Below, one piece after another: positions 44,469-53,681 of a DNA stretch of 64,000 nt. The first letter of the stretch is position 1, and each line of letters opens with the position of its first letter. Below the pieces are notes generated by a model. That model worked only from the letters and a program-made list of their open reading frames with translations, was not told the origin of the DNA and ran no database searches. The translations under genes were made by a program, and so were the position numbers. This DNA comes from Siphonobacter curvatus (GTDB lineage: Bacteria; Bacteroidota; Bacteroidia; Cytophagales; Spirosomataceae), in NCBI RefSeq assembly GCF_002943425.1, contig NZ_PTRA01000001.1:372001-436000 (forward strand), in the 5' to 3' direction.

Positions 44469-44683
44469 TGCTTTTAGGAGAGTGAGTTTAGGCTGGTAGA
44501 TACTCTCTAAGAATGCTTAGTTTGATGCTTACGGGAAGGACGATAGAGAGGTAGAAACGAGCTTACCTCGATTACTAACTTTCTAAAGCAAAATGTTTTC
44601 TGGGAAGAAGATAAAACCGTGAACTAGAGCGGCAAAAACTGAAAACTCCAAACCAAAAACTCTAAACTCTACGCTGAATTTTG

Positions 44684-44691
44684 TACCTTTG
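44684..44691 (+). promoter_or_regulatory. -7 promoter element for nusB
   Basis: TACCTTTG matches TAnnTTTG and lies 41 bases before the nusB ATG. Confidence 0.5.
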
Positions 44692-44732
44692 CGGCTCGAA
44701 ACAAGTTCTTTGACTAATCGCTTTTACCGAAT

Positions 44733-45884
44733 ATGCTGAATCGGAGGACGTTGCGAATCAAGGCCATGCAAACACTTTATGCATTGTATCAGGCTGAACG
44801 TTCCAACTACCAACTAGCCCAGGATTTCATCGTTGAAACCCTGCAACCCGACCTCAATTCCATGGAACGTCAGGACCCCGAACGCTTTGAAGGCCTTCGG
44901 AAACTGGCCCTGATGCAACTGGAGGAGTCGGTTACCAAAAAAGATACCGAAGAAGAGATTCCGCTGATGGCCCGTCAGGTGGCTACGGAAGCTCTGAATT
45001 ATTACCGGCAGAAAACCCAGCAGGATCGCCTTCGCTTCGTACGCGATGCGACAGCAGATATTGAACGCATTTATGATCAGTATCTGATGATTTTGCTGCT
45101 CTTACTGGAGTTGGCCGAGGAAGCTCAATTGTATCAGGAACGGCGTTATCTGGACGAAGGCCTGAATACGAGTGTACTGGCGAGTAACCAATTTATTCAT
45201 GCGCTGCGGGATATGCCTACGTTTGAAAACGAAGTCATCCGCCGGAACTTGAAATGGACGGAAGAAGACCGTGTACAATACATCCGCCCCTTCTTTAAGG
45301 ACATTCGACAGGATGCTACTTTTCAGCAATACTGCCAGCGTAATCAGCATACGCCCTCCGAAGATGCCGACCTCGTGATGCACTTGTTAAAGCAACTAGT
45401 GTTTAAGAACGAGATGATTAAGACGGTGTTCGATGAGCAAAATCTGTACTGGAGCGAAGACAAAGACATTCTGCGTAGCCTAACGACCAAGACGGTAAAG
45501 TCTTATCAGGACGGTGATATTCGCCTGCAAACCCTCTTACCCGGCGGCGAAGATGATATCAAGTTTTTCAAGGAATTGCTACGGCATACGCTCGACAACG
45601 AAGAACGTTTCATGCAGTTCATCGTTGATCAAGTAACGAACTGGGATTCCGAACGGATCGCCCTGACGGACCGGATTCTACTGATGATGGCTCTGGCAGA
45701 AATGATTTATTTCCCTGGCATTCCGGTAAAGGTGACCATCAACGAATTTATTGAAGTAGCCAAGGATTACTCAACGCCTCGCAGTGGACAATTCCTGAAC
45801 GGGGTACTCGATACGCTTTCAGCAAAACTTCGCGAAGATGGTACCATTCGGAAGAGTGGTCGTGGTTTGATCGATAATCGTTAA
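44733..45884 (+). CDS. nusB: Transcription antitermination factor NusB
   Basis: A 383-residue protein. The N-terminus MLNRRTLRIKAMQTLYA resembles the NusB start, and the C-terminal ~130 residues contain the helical NusB fold with NWDSERIALTDRILLMMALAE and KVTINEFIEVAKDYSTPRSG. E. coli NusB is only 139 residues; the long helical insertion between these parts is usual in Bacteroidota. NusB binds boxA RNA with S10 and supports rRNA antitermination. It heads the conserved nusB to coaE block. Confidence 0.93.
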   Translation: MLNRRTLRIKAMQTLYALYQAERSNYQLAQDFIVETLQPDLNSMERQDPERFEGLRKLALMQLEESVTKKDTEEEIPLMARQVATEALNYYRQKTQQDRLRFVRDATADIERIYDQYLMILLLLLELAEEAQLYQERRYLDEGLNTSVLASNQFIHALRDMPTFENEVIRRNLKWTEEDRVQYIRPFFKDIRQDATFQQYCQRNQHTPSEDADLVMHLLKQLVFKNEMIKTVFDEQNLYWSEDKDILRSLTTKTVKSYQDGDIRLQTLLPGGEDDIKFFKELLRHTLDNEERFMQFIVDQVTNWDSERIALTDRILLMMALAEMIYFPGIPVKVTINEFIEVAKDYSTPRSGQFLNGVLDTLSAKLREDGTIRKSGRGLIDNR

Positions 45885-46088
45885 AAAAGTTTTCGCGGGC
45901 CTATTCTACATTTCCCTTACTTTTACAGAAGTGAAAGGTTGGAAAAAAAGAAGACTTCTTGATTATCAATCTTCGAAGGCCAGGAACACTAATTTGACGA
46001 ATGGTTAAACCCGGTCAAATAGGGAGTTTCGAAAACAAAAACGTATCGAATGTACTTTTTAGAGCATTCGAATCTTTATAGAAAAACC

Positions 46089-46385
46089 ATGAAAAAATCA
46101 ACCCTTACTTTATTAGGCTTTTTGGCCGGTACGGCGGTTGGGGCTTCGGTAGGAATTCTGTACGCTCCCGACAGTGGTGAGAATACACGTGATCGCCTGG
46201 GGTACCGTCTTTCAAAATATCGTGAGCACTTGCAACAGCTTATTGCTGACTTAATGGCTCAAAGTGACTTGCCCGAAAGTCTGGCTAAGACCGAAGGAAA
46301 AAAAGTAGTAGACGAAGCTCGCGAGAAAGCTGAACGCCTGCTGGCGGATGTAGAATCACTCATGGGCCAGATTAAAGGACACTAA
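46089..46385 (+). CDS. YtxH domain-containing small membrane protein
   Basis: A 98-residue protein with a glycine/alanine-rich N-terminal membrane segment (GFLAGTAVGASVGILYAPDS) and a helical, charged C-terminal region. This is the YtxH/gas-vesicle-like pattern. The ATG at 46089 is preferred over an upstream frame start at 46050. The family is linked to envelope stress in some bacteria, but its function is not established. It is part of the nusB-coaE block. Confidence 0.8.
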   Translation: MKKSTLTLLGFLAGTAVGASVGILYAPDSGENTRDRLGYRLSKYREHLQQLIADLMAQSDLPESLAKTEGKKVVDEAREKAERLLADVESLMGQIKGH

Positions 46386-46395
46386 GCTAATTGTT

Positions 46396-46452
46396 GTTTA
46401 CCGTTTCTCGGTGGAGATCTTTTAGCGAAAACTCTACCGAGAAACCGTAAAC
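46396..46452 (+). promoter_or_regulatory. Long hairpin in the leader of the DUF1573 gene
   Basis: GTTTACCGTTTCTCGGT (46396-46412) pairs with 46436-46452 with one mismatch, and the inner sequence can pair further (GAG/CTC, TTTT/AAAA). It ends ten bases before the ATG at 46463 and has no following T run. It could be a processing, attenuation or translation-control element. Confidence 0.6.
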
Positions 46453-46462
46453 CCCCCTTCCG

Positions 46463-46885
46463 ATGAAAAGCAAGTTTGTAGTAGGTCTGCTGTGCTGGGG
46501 TTTGCTGTTTTCCTGCAATACGGGAAAGCAACAAACGGCTACGACGGATGACCCTACCAAATTCCCCATTCTTAAGTTCGATCAGCCCGAAGTTGATTTG
46601 GGCAAAGTAACGGAAGGCGATACGCTGCTACACCGCTTTGCGTTTAAAAATACGGGTAATGCTCCGCTGGTCATTCAGTCCGCTTCAGCTTCCTGTGGCT
46701 GTACGGTTCCCGTGATTCCACTCAAGCCCATCGCTCCGGGCGATACGTCGAGTTTGCTGGTAAAATTCAACAGCAAAAACAAAGTAGGAGCGAACACCAA
46801 GACCGTAACGGTCGTGGCGAATACTAAACCCGAAACCACAACGGTGGCTTTCCGGGTAGAGGTACTCGAACCTGCTACGCATTGA
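46463..46885 (+). CDS. DUF1573 domain lipoprotein
   Basis: A 140-residue protein. The N-terminus ends in the lipobox LLFSC (Cys18). The body is a DUF1573 beta-sandwich, with DLGKVTEGDTLLHRFAFKNTG and SASCGCTVP, where a CGC pair is typical of the family. The domain is common in Bacteroidota envelope proteins and is Ig/MSP-like; its role is unknown. A strong hairpin precedes its start codon. Confidence 0.86.
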   Translation: MKSKFVVGLLCWGLLFSCNTGKQQTATTDDPTKFPILKFDQPEVDLGKVTEGDTLLHRFAFKNTGNAPLVIQSASASCGCTVPVIPLKPIAPGDTSSLLVKFNSKNKVGANTKTVTVVANTKPETTTVAFRVEVLEPATH

Positions 46886-46924
46886 TATCCCCTTGTACTC
46901 GAATCCTAAATCTTAAACCTAGTT

Positions 46925-47224
46925 ATGATGCTCTTACAAGCACCCGCCAGTGGCTCCAACTGGATGCAACTCGTTCTGATGGGCGGTATTTTTGTTGTCA
47001 TGTATTTCTTCATGATTCGTCCCCAGCAGAAAAAGGCGAAGGATCAGCAGAAATTCATCACCGACATGAAAGAAGGCGACGCGGTTGTTACCATTGGCGG
47101 CTTACACGGAAAAATCGTGGAGACTACCGAAAAAACCGTGACACTCGACGTAGGCCGCGGTATGCGTTTAGTTTTTGATAAAACGGCCATTTCCCGCGAC
47201 AGTTCCATTCGTTTGGGACAATAA
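46925..47224 (+). CDS. yajC: Preprotein translocase subunit YajC
   Basis: A 99-residue protein with one N-terminal membrane helix (about residues 15-35) followed by MIRPQQKKAKDQQKF, the hallmark of YajC, and a small SH3-like cytoplasmic domain. It associates with SecDF and the Sec translocon and is not essential. It is located in its usual Bacteroidota context before the YbbR-like gene. Confidence 0.94.
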   Translation: MMLLQAPASGSNWMQLVLMGGIFVVMYFFMIRPQQKKAKDQQKFITDMKEGDAVVTIGGLHGKIVETTEKTVTLDVGRGMRLVFDKTAISRDSSIRLGQ

Positions 47225-47340
47225 TCGGACGCTGTGTACCCATGCTTCCACAGGGAACGTGATTTTATACGTCTCTAGCCACTAGTATGAAGCATGATTA
47301 CTCACAGTTAACCGATCAATAGGTATTGATCATTGAAAGT

Positions 47341-48015
47341 ATGAAACCTGACTGGAAAGTCGCGAGTCTCTGCCTGGTAGGGGCTCTGCTTTTCTGGTTG
47401 ATGAATGCTCTTAACAAAGAGGGATATTCAGCCCGATTAGCGTATCCGTTACAAGTAGCCTACGATGATTCATTGTACGTGCCTACTTCTCCGCTTCCGC
47501 GGCAAATTCAAGCCAGTATTACGGGCAATGGATGGGATTTACTCTGGCGTACCTTGTCGTTAGGTAATCAACCGATTACGTACGCCATTACGAATCCCCT
47601 GCATACCAAGTTTATCAACACGGCTTCTTTGACCAATTTGCTGTCGGATCAATTAAAAGAAACGCAGGTAAATTACATTATAGCGGATTCGCTGGATGTC
47701 AGTTTTGAGCGACGGGTGGTAAAAACCGTGAAATTACAGGCTGATACCAGTGACGTTCGCTTTCCCCGACACTTTGTAATCTCGACGGTTATCAACGTAA
47801 TTCCACAAAGCATTACGGTGGAAGGCCCCGAGTCGGCGATGCGGGAGGTGCCCAATACGATTCTGATTCCACTCCCCAAGAAAATTTCGGGAGATTTTGA
47901 CGAACGATTGGCCATTCCCTACGTGAATGCACCGAATGTAAATGCTACGGCGAAGCAGGTAAACATCAGTTTTGAAATCGCTGAATTACTGAGTCCGCCA
48001 CCCGGAAGTAAATAA
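47341..48015 (+). CDS. YbbR-like domain protein
   Basis: A 224-residue protein with an N-terminal membrane helix (about residues 7-23) and extracytoplasmic beta-rich YbbR-like repeats. The segment PQSITVEGPESAMREV is typical. In Firmicutes, YbbR/CdaR regulates a diadenylate cyclase; no such cyclase gene is adjacent here, so that function cannot be assumed. It is encoded between yajC and coaE, as in related genomes. The ATG at 47341 is preferred over 47326. Confidence 0.78.
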   Translation: MKPDWKVASLCLVGALLFWLMNALNKEGYSARLAYPLQVAYDDSLYVPTSPLPRQIQASITGNGWDLLWRTLSLGNQPITYAITNPLHTKFINTASLTNLLSDQLKETQVNYIIADSLDVSFERRVVKTVKLQADTSDVRFPRHFVISTVINVIPQSITVEGPESAMREVPNTILIPLPKKISGDFDERLAIPYVNAPNVNATAKQVNISFEIAELLSPPPGSK

Positions 48016-48031
48016 CGTAATGATTTTATAG

Positions 48032-48068
48032 AACGCGACTCCCGTACCGATTGGAGTCGCGTTTTTGT
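48032..48068 (+). terminator. Terminator between the YbbR-like gene and coaE
   Basis: AACGCGACTCC (48032-48042) pairs with GGAGTCGCGTT (48053-48063), followed by more T. coaE starts only 16 bases after the stem, so it may read through or have its own promoter overlapping this element. Confidence 0.75.
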
Positions 48069-48078
48069 ATTTTTAGCT

Positions 48079-48669
48079 ATGAGTAAGGTTATTGGTATCA
48101 CGGGAGGGATTGGTTCAGGAAAGAGCCTCATTGCCCGTATTTTTTCTACACTGGGTATTCCGGTATACGAAGCCGACGACCGGGCCAAGCGGCTCATGAA
48201 TACGGATTCGGAGTTACGTCAGCAATTGGAGGAATTACTTGGAAAAGAAGCCTACACTGCCGAGGGAATCTATAATCGAAGTTGGGTGGCTGGACAGGTA
48301 TTTCACAATCCGGGACTTTTACAGAAACTCAACGCCTTGGTGCATCCCCGAGTGCGACAGGACGGAATGGACTGGGCTGCTCGCTATCCCGAGGCTCCGT
48401 ATCTGCTGTATGAAGCCGCCATTATGAAAGCAGCGGGGCAGGGGAATAATTTTAAGAAAGTCATTGTCGTAGAAGCCCCGCTCGATTTACGGATACAGCG
48501 GGTACGCCAACGTGACCAGCGTTCGGAAGCCGCCATTCGGGATATTATTGCCCGTCAAGCCTCCGAAGAAGAGCGGCAGCAAATCGCTGATTATGTGATT
48601 CTGAACGACGAAAAAACACCCCTGATTGATCAGGTATTAAAACTCGATCAGGAATTAAGAAGTTTGTAG
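48079..48669 (+). CDS. coaE: Dephospho-CoA kinase
   Basis: Final step of coenzyme A synthesis, phosphorylation of dephospho-CoA. The 196-residue P-loop kinase has ITGGIGSGKSLIAR (about residues 6-19), the substrate region YEADDRAKRLM, and VHPRVRQDGMDW. Length is standard. It is the last gene of the nusB block. Confidence 0.96.
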   Translation: MSKVIGITGGIGSGKSLIARIFSTLGIPVYEADDRAKRLMNTDSELRQQLEELLGKEAYTAEGIYNRSWVAGQVFHNPGLLQKLNALVHPRVRQDGMDWAARYPEAPYLLYEAAIMKAAGQGNNFKKVIVVEAPLDLRIQRVRQRDQRSEAAIRDIIARQASEEERQQIADYVILNDEKTPLIDQVLKLDQELRSL

Positions 48670-48749
48670 AAGGGCACATTTAGCCAACCTCATCAATTGG
48701 TCGAGCTGGAAACGCTGAAAGGATCGGTATATCGCCGGCCCCAGACTCG

Positions 48750-48885
48750 CCAACCCCGAGGGGGTTCTATATAAATAGCCCCGTATGCAATGCGGGGATT
48801 GACGACAGATATACGGGTGCAGGTTTCCTAACCTGTACCCGTTGCGGCTTCACTCGAATCCCTTAATCCCGAAGGGGGTTCTACA
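48750..48885 (+). repeat. Interspersed hairpin repeat, composite copy
   Basis: The stretch contains CCAACCCCGAGGGGGTTC, a hairpin CCCCGTATGCAATGCGGGG (48779-48797), a 13-pair hairpin ACGGGTGCAGGTT/AACCTGTACCCGT (48813-48842), and a second TCCCGAAGGGGGTTCTAC half-unit (48867-48884). It shares its first part with the reverse copy at 44410-44468. No open frame is present. Confidence 0.75.
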
Positions 48886-48925
48886 CGGTACGCGAAAATC
48901 AAGAATGGTAAAACCCTGAAATGGT

Positions 48926-50305
48926 TTAAATCATTCCCCGAGCCTTCACTTCCAGATACTTGTTAATCGTATTAACCGTCAGTTTCTCCGGCGGCGTAAG
49001 GATGGACTGAATCCCGTACTGCTGCAACTCCCGCATGATTTGCTGCTTTTCATAAAAGAACTTCTCTGCGATGGTTTTCAGGTAAATCTCTTCCGTAGTA
49101 TGGGCCGGAGCGTTCAGTAAAGCCCGTAATTCCGTGTTTTCGAAAAAGATAACAATCAACAGATGATCCTTGGCCAGCCGACGCAGGTAAGGTAAGACGC
49201 GTTGCAGAGCATTAACCGTTTCGAAATTGGTAAACAGTATCAGTAAACTTCGCTGACGAATCTGGTTTTTCACCTGCACGTACAGGGATTCGTAATCCGT
49301 TTCCAGAAAGCGGGTCTTTTGCCGATACAGCAATTCCATAATGCGTTGCAACTGTCCCGGTTTCCGATCCGCGGCTACCCAGGGACCTCGCTGGTCCGAA
49401 AAGGTGAGTACACCGGCTTTATCCTGCTTAAGCAAGGCAATGTTACTCATCACCAGGGTTGCGTTGATGGCGTAATCGAGCAAACTCAAACCGTCGAAGG
49501 GGCTTCGCATGACGCGACCTTTGTCAATTAGACAGTAAATAGCCTGCGATTTTTCTTCCTGGTAGGCGTTCACCATCAGTTCATTCCGCCGGGCCGTCGC
49601 TCGCCAGTTGACGGAACGGACTTCATCACCTGAAACGTACGGACGGATTTGTTCAAACTCCTGACTCATCCCCACCCGCCGAATTTTTTTGATACCCAGA
49701 TCGGTCAGGCGACTGGAGATAGCCATGAACTCGTACTGCTTCATTTGCAGAAACGAAGGGTACACGGCCACCTGCTGATCCTGCGAGAACCGATACCGAC
49801 GTTTCAACAGCCGCAGCGGGCTTTGAACGTACACATTAACGGCCCCGAAATCGTACTCGCCGCGTTGTACGGGCCGTAGCTCGTAGCGGATAATCTGCTC
49901 CGTTGCTGGAGTAAGCATCGTTTTGAAGAGCACATCCCGTTTTTGAAACTGTGCGGGGATTTCATCAATTATTTCAAGCGATACCGGAAATTTGTAGTGG
50001 TTTTCCAGAAAGATGGAAACGGGATTGGTATCGCCGTTGGAAAGGCGGTCTGCTACGTCCCGGCGAGCGAAAAAAGCCTTTGCTCTTGGATACAGCAACA
50101 GGCCATCAAAAATAGTCCCGACTATAAAAACGAAAAAGAGTACCTGTATCAGCCCAAACAGCCAGGGGACCATAAAGGAAAGCAGAAAGAGGAAAATAAT
50201 CCCGATGAATACCGTAAAGAATAGTCGGGAGAGGTATAGCGAACGGATGAAATGCACGGGATCAAGCGTCGGTTTAGTCGATTCTATCAAAGATAGACAG
50301 GACAT
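48926..50305 (-). CDS. DUF58 domain-containing protein
   Basis: A 459-residue protein with two N-terminal membrane helices (about residues 25-70) and a cytoplasmic DUF58/VWA-like domain. The family core YVSGDEVRSVNWRATARRNE is at about residues 205-225. The ATG at 50305 is preferred over a TTG at 50317. DUF58 proteins usually partner with MoxR AAA+ ATPases and VWA membrane proteins in envelope stress or metal-insertion systems; none of those is adjacent in the window. The function is unknown. Confidence 0.85.
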   Translation of the reverse strand: MSCLSLIESTKPTLDPVHFIRSLYLSRLFFTVFIGIIFLFLLSFMVPWLFGLIQVLFFVFIVGTIFDGLLLYPRAKAFFARRDVADRLSNGDTNPVSIFLENHYKFPVSLEIIDEIPAQFQKRDVLFKTMLTPATEQIIRYELRPVQRGEYDFGAVNVYVQSPLRLLKRRYRFSQDQQVAVYPSFLQMKQYEFMAISSRLTDLGIKKIRRVGMSQEFEQIRPYVSGDEVRSVNWRATARRNELMVNAYQEEKSQAIYCLIDKGRVMRSPFDGLSLLDYAINATLVMSNIALLKQDKAGVLTFSDQRGPWVAADRKPGQLQRIMELLYRQKTRFLETDYESLYVQVKNQIRQRSLLILFTNFETVNALQRVLPYLRRLAKDHLLIVIFFENTELRALLNAPAHTTEEIYLKTIAEKFFYEKQQIMRELQQYGIQSILTPPEKLTVNTINKYLEVKARGMI

Positions 50306-50339
50306 CGGTACCGACAAAAATCCATCGGTTCCGGATAAA

Positions 50340-50369
50340 AAAAGCTCTGGTATTTAAACCAGAGCTTTT
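50340..50369 (-). terminator. Terminator after the oligoendopeptidase gene
   Basis: AAAAGCTCTGGT (50340-50351) and ACCAGAGCTTTT (50358-50369) form a 12-pair stem with a six-base loop. On the minus strand it ends in seven T. Confidence 0.9.
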
Positions 50370-50373
50370 GTAG

Positions 50374-52089
50374 TTACTGCAACTTGGCAATCTCTGCCCG
50401 TACAAAATTCATCAGACTGGCAATGTGTTCTTTGGAGAAATCGAATGGTATGTTGGCCGCCGCGTAGATTTCGCCCATGGGTCGGGTATAGCCGAGTTTA
50501 AGGGCGCTGAGGTAGCCTTCCAGTCCCTTTTGCGGATTTTCCTTGAAATTTTTCCAGACCCCAATGGCACCCAGTTGAGCGATACCGTATTCGATGTAGT
50601 AGAACGGCACTTCGTAAATATGTAACTGCCGTTGCCACTGGTACGCTTTGAAACGCTCCAGGCCACTCCAGTCGGTAATGCTGTCGGTAAATCGTTCATA
50701 AATCCGTAACCAGGCTGCATTCCGTTCTTCGACGCTATGGGTAGGATTTTCGTACAGCCAGTGCTGGAATGCATCGACGGTAGCCACCCAGGGCAGCGTT
50801 TCGATAATGTCTTCGAGGTGTTCCAGCTTCGCCCGACGCAGGTCTTCCGGATTCGGGAAAAAGACGTCCCAATGGTCCATGGTGATCAGCTCCATACTCA
50901 TGGAAGCCAGTTCCGCCACTTCACTGGGTACATTCCGGAAGCTATTCAACGCCAGATCCCGCGTAACGATGCTGTGGACGGCGTGGCCCCCTTCGTGCAG
51001 AATCGTCACCATATCCCGCAGGTTCGACGTTGCATTCATAAAAATGAAAGGTACACCCGATTCTTCCAAGGGATAATTGTAACCACCCGGAGCCTTGCCC
51101 TTCCGTGATTCCAGGTCAAAGCGACCCATTGTACGCATCACGCGGAGGTAGCTACCCAACTCAGGATCGAGGCGGTCGAATACTTCAATGGTTTTGGTCA
51201 GCAAATCTTCGCCACTCGTAAAAGGTTTCAGCGGCGGCTGGCCCGAGGGATCTACCAACTTATCCCAGGGGCGTAATTCTGTTAGCTGCAAGGCCTGTTT
51301 ACGATCCTTCGACAATTCGTTCAACACCGGTACGACGGTGCTGGCGATAGCCTCGTGGAAGTGAAAACAGTCTTCCACCGTATAGTCAAAACGGCCCATT
51401 GCGGCGAACATATAGTCACGGTAGTTCGCAAAACCCGCATTTTGAGCCAGTTGATGCCGTAAATCCCGAAGCTGGTTAAGTAAGGTGTCGAGGGCTTCGT
51501 GATCCTGATAACGCCGCTCCCAGATAGCCCGCCAGGCTTCTTCGCGGATGGTGCGGTCAGTCTGCATCAGTCGGTCACCCGCTTTTTGCAGAGTCATTTC
51601 CTCGCCATTGAGCGTAACGGTCATGGCTCCGGCGATGTTACCATACTGGCTTTGCAGAGCTTGCTGCTGCGTAAACAAGGGGACGTTTTCCGTCCGGAAA
51701 ATTTCGATTTGCCGACGAATAGCCCGTAAGGTTACAAAATACCCTTCATCGGTTAATTTATCCACGTACGGACTAGCCAGGGCTTTCTGATCCAGCTGGT
51801 TTGCGAATTCCGCCCATTGGGGCTGAATGTGCTCGTTGAAAACCGTGAACGCTTCCACGTACGCCTCATTGGCCGTATCAGTCGTCATGCGAATGTACCG
51901 CCAAGCGAAGTTTTCGGAAAGGTAGCTTTCCAGTTCAGACCGGTCCTGAAACCACTGCCGTAATTCATCGGCATTGAGGACCAGACGGTCGCGGAGTTCT
52001 TCAAAAAAGGGCTGCACACTCGCCCAATCACTTAATTCGTAGGCCGCCGGAAGAAACAGCCGGGGGCGTTGTACAAGAGTTTCTGCCAT
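50374..52089 (-). CDS. M3 family oligoendopeptidase
   Basis: A 571-residue zinc peptidase of the PepF/oligoendopeptidase F group. HEXXH lies in ILHEGGHAVHS (about residues 365-369), and the downstream VPSEVAELASMSMEL supplies the third zinc ligand. No signal peptide is seen, so it acts on oligopeptides in the cytoplasm. It differs from the exported Dcp-type M3 enzyme at 39788. It is transcribed alone with its own terminator. Confidence 0.93.
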   Translation of the reverse strand: MAETLVQRPRLFLPAAYELSDWASVQPFFEELRDRLVLNADELRQWFQDRSELESYLSENFAWRYIRMTTDTANEAYVEAFTVFNEHIQPQWAEFANQLDQKALASPYVDKLTDEGYFVTLRAIRRQIEIFRTENVPLFTQQQALQSQYGNIAGAMTVTLNGEEMTLQKAGDRLMQTDRTIREEAWRAIWERRYQDHEALDTLLNQLRDLRHQLAQNAGFANYRDYMFAAMGRFDYTVEDCFHFHEAIASTVVPVLNELSKDRKQALQLTELRPWDKLVDPSGQPPLKPFTSGEDLLTKTIEVFDRLDPELGSYLRVMRTMGRFDLESRKGKAPGGYNYPLEESGVPFIFMNATSNLRDMVTILHEGGHAVHSIVTRDLALNSFRNVPSEVAELASMSMELITMDHWDVFFPNPEDLRRAKLEHLEDIIETLPWVATVDAFQHWLYENPTHSVEERNAAWLRIYERFTDSITDWSGLERFKAYQWQRQLHIYEVPFYYIEYGIAQLGAIGVWKNFKENPQKGLEGYLSALKLGYTRPMGEIYAAANIPFDFSKEHIASLMNFVRAEIAKLQ

Positions 52090-52346
52090 AATGAAAATCG
52101 TTCGTCACCCAAAAATAAGCCTGCGAGAATCGGGCGTTTAACACCCCTAACAGGCGAAATGTTTCAACAGAAAAACGAATGAAACGCCTTCGTTAACCTC
52201 TTTTTTTTTCTATCAAAGTAAACGCCTGTGCATGCAGCTCAGGGTTTGGTTCATTCTAAATTTTGCACTCAAGCTACACTTTACAACAGGAAATTCGGCT
52301 AAAAAATCCTTTTCTTTGAAAAACATAAACCTCTAGCTGAATCTCA

Positions 52347-53654
52347 ATGCCTCTACTGCTCACCTTTCTGGCTATTGTTCTCCTTATTATTCTCATTGCG
52401 TACGTACGACTGGATACCTTTCTGGCTTTTCTGATTATCTGTATCGGTCTGGGTCTGGCCAGTGGTATGGAAGTAACCGCCGTCGGGCAGGCCATCCGAA
52501 AGGGAATCGGCGATACGCTCGGCGATCTGGTGCTAATTGTGGGCTTTGGGGCCATGCTCGGTAAACTGGTGGCCGAAAGCGGTGCGGCCCAACGAATTAC
52601 GGATGCACTCGTACTGGTATTCGGGACCAAAAACTTACCCTGGGGCATGGCTCTGGCGGGCTTCGTCATCGGCATTCCGCTGTTCTATAACGCCGGTTTC
52701 GTGATTGTCTTTCCTTTGATCGTGGCCGTTTCGGTATCGGCCCGCGTACCTATTCTGACGGTGGGCATTCCCATGCTTTCGGCCTTGTCGGTGGCTCACG
52801 GGTATCTGCCACCCCATCCTTCGCCAGCAGCCATTGCCGGACGTTTTAATGCAGATTTGGGAAAGGTACTGCTCTACGGAATTGCGATTGCCATTCCCGC
52901 CATCGCGATTGCCGGACCCATTTTTGGGCGGACCCTTCGTCAATATAGCCCTACGCTTGATCCGGATTTGTTATCGGTAAAGAAATTGCCCGCGGACCAA
53001 CTGCCTAGTCTGGGGATTAGTATGTTTACCGCTTTACTACCGGTGATTTTGCTGGCCATTACGACCATTTTTAAGCCGTATTTACCGCCTAATCCAGTTA
53101 TTCAACTGATCAGCGAACCGTACTTTGGTATGTTTCTTTCAGTACTGGTCGCCATGTACACCCTGGGCCTGGCTCGGGGTCAGTCCATGAAAATGGTAAC
53201 AAAGCAGTTGGAAGAAGCTTTCAAGGGCTGTTCGCCAATCTTGTTAGTGGTGGCCGGAGCCTCGGCCCTGAAGGAAATCATGCAGTCAGCGGGCATTAGT
53301 ACCTTTCTGGGGCAGCAGTTACAGCAATTGCCCGTCTCGCCGCTCGTATTGGGTTGGGCCATGGCGGGCCTTATTCGTATCTGTGTGGGTTCGGCTACGG
53401 TAGCGGGTCTGACGGCCGTTGGCATCATTGCCCCCCTGCTGGCGGCCCGTCCGGAGGTTTCGCCCGAGCTGATGGTATTATCCATCGGAGCCGGCAGTCT
53501 GATGTGCTCGCACTTCAACGACGGCGGTTTCTGGTTATATAAAGAGTATTTTAATCTAAGTATTAAAGATACGCTGAAGACCTGGACGGTGATGGAGACC
53601 ATGGTTTCGATTATTGGTCTGGTAGGCGTTCTGATTATCAATGCTTTTATCTAA
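52347..53654 (+). CDS. GntP family permease
   Basis: A 435-residue membrane protein with about 12-14 helices. GFVIGIPLFYNAGFVIVFPL (about residues 107-126) and SVAHGYLPPHPSPAAIA (about 147-163) are GntP-family signatures. The family carries gluconate and other hydroxy acids with protons, and includes the D-serine transporter DsdX. The next gene, 27 bases downstream, is a D-threonine-aldolase-like enzyme, so uptake of a D-hydroxy-amino acid is a reasonable inference. Confidence 0.9.
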   Translation: MPLLLTFLAIVLLIILIAYVRLDTFLAFLIICIGLGLASGMEVTAVGQAIRKGIGDTLGDLVLIVGFGAMLGKLVAESGAAQRITDALVLVFGTKNLPWGMALAGFVIGIPLFYNAGFVIVFPLIVAVSVSARVPILTVGIPMLSALSVAHGYLPPHPSPAAIAGRFNADLGKVLLYGIAIAIPAIAIAGPIFGRTLRQYSPTLDPDLLSVKKLPADQLPSLGISMFTALLPVILLAITTIFKPYLPPNPVIQLISEPYFGMFLSVLVAMYTLGLARGQSMKMVTKQLEEAFKGCSPILLVVAGASALKEIMQSAGISTFLGQQLQQLPVSPLVLGWAMAGLIRICVGSATVAGLTAVGIIAPLLAARPEVSPELMVLSIGAGSLMCSHFNDGGFWLYKEYFNLSIKDTLKTWTVMETMVSIIGLVGVLIINAFI

Positions 53655-53681
53655 GATTTACATTAACGACAAGAAATTTCC

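Larger units (their letters stand above)
44311..44732. other. Gene-free stretch upstream of nusB
   Basis: These 422 bases hold one reverse-orientation copy of the interspersed hairpin repeat (44410-44468). They also contain an A-rich low-complexity part (about 44630-44675, repeats of AAACTC/AAAACT) and a -7 promoter element at 44684. No credible open frame was seen. Confidence 0.7.

Noticed and set aside
47241-47296. CATGCTTC/GAAGCATG inverted repeat before the YbbR-like gene
   Set aside because: Only eight pairs with a 40-base loop and no supporting context; chance is sufficient.
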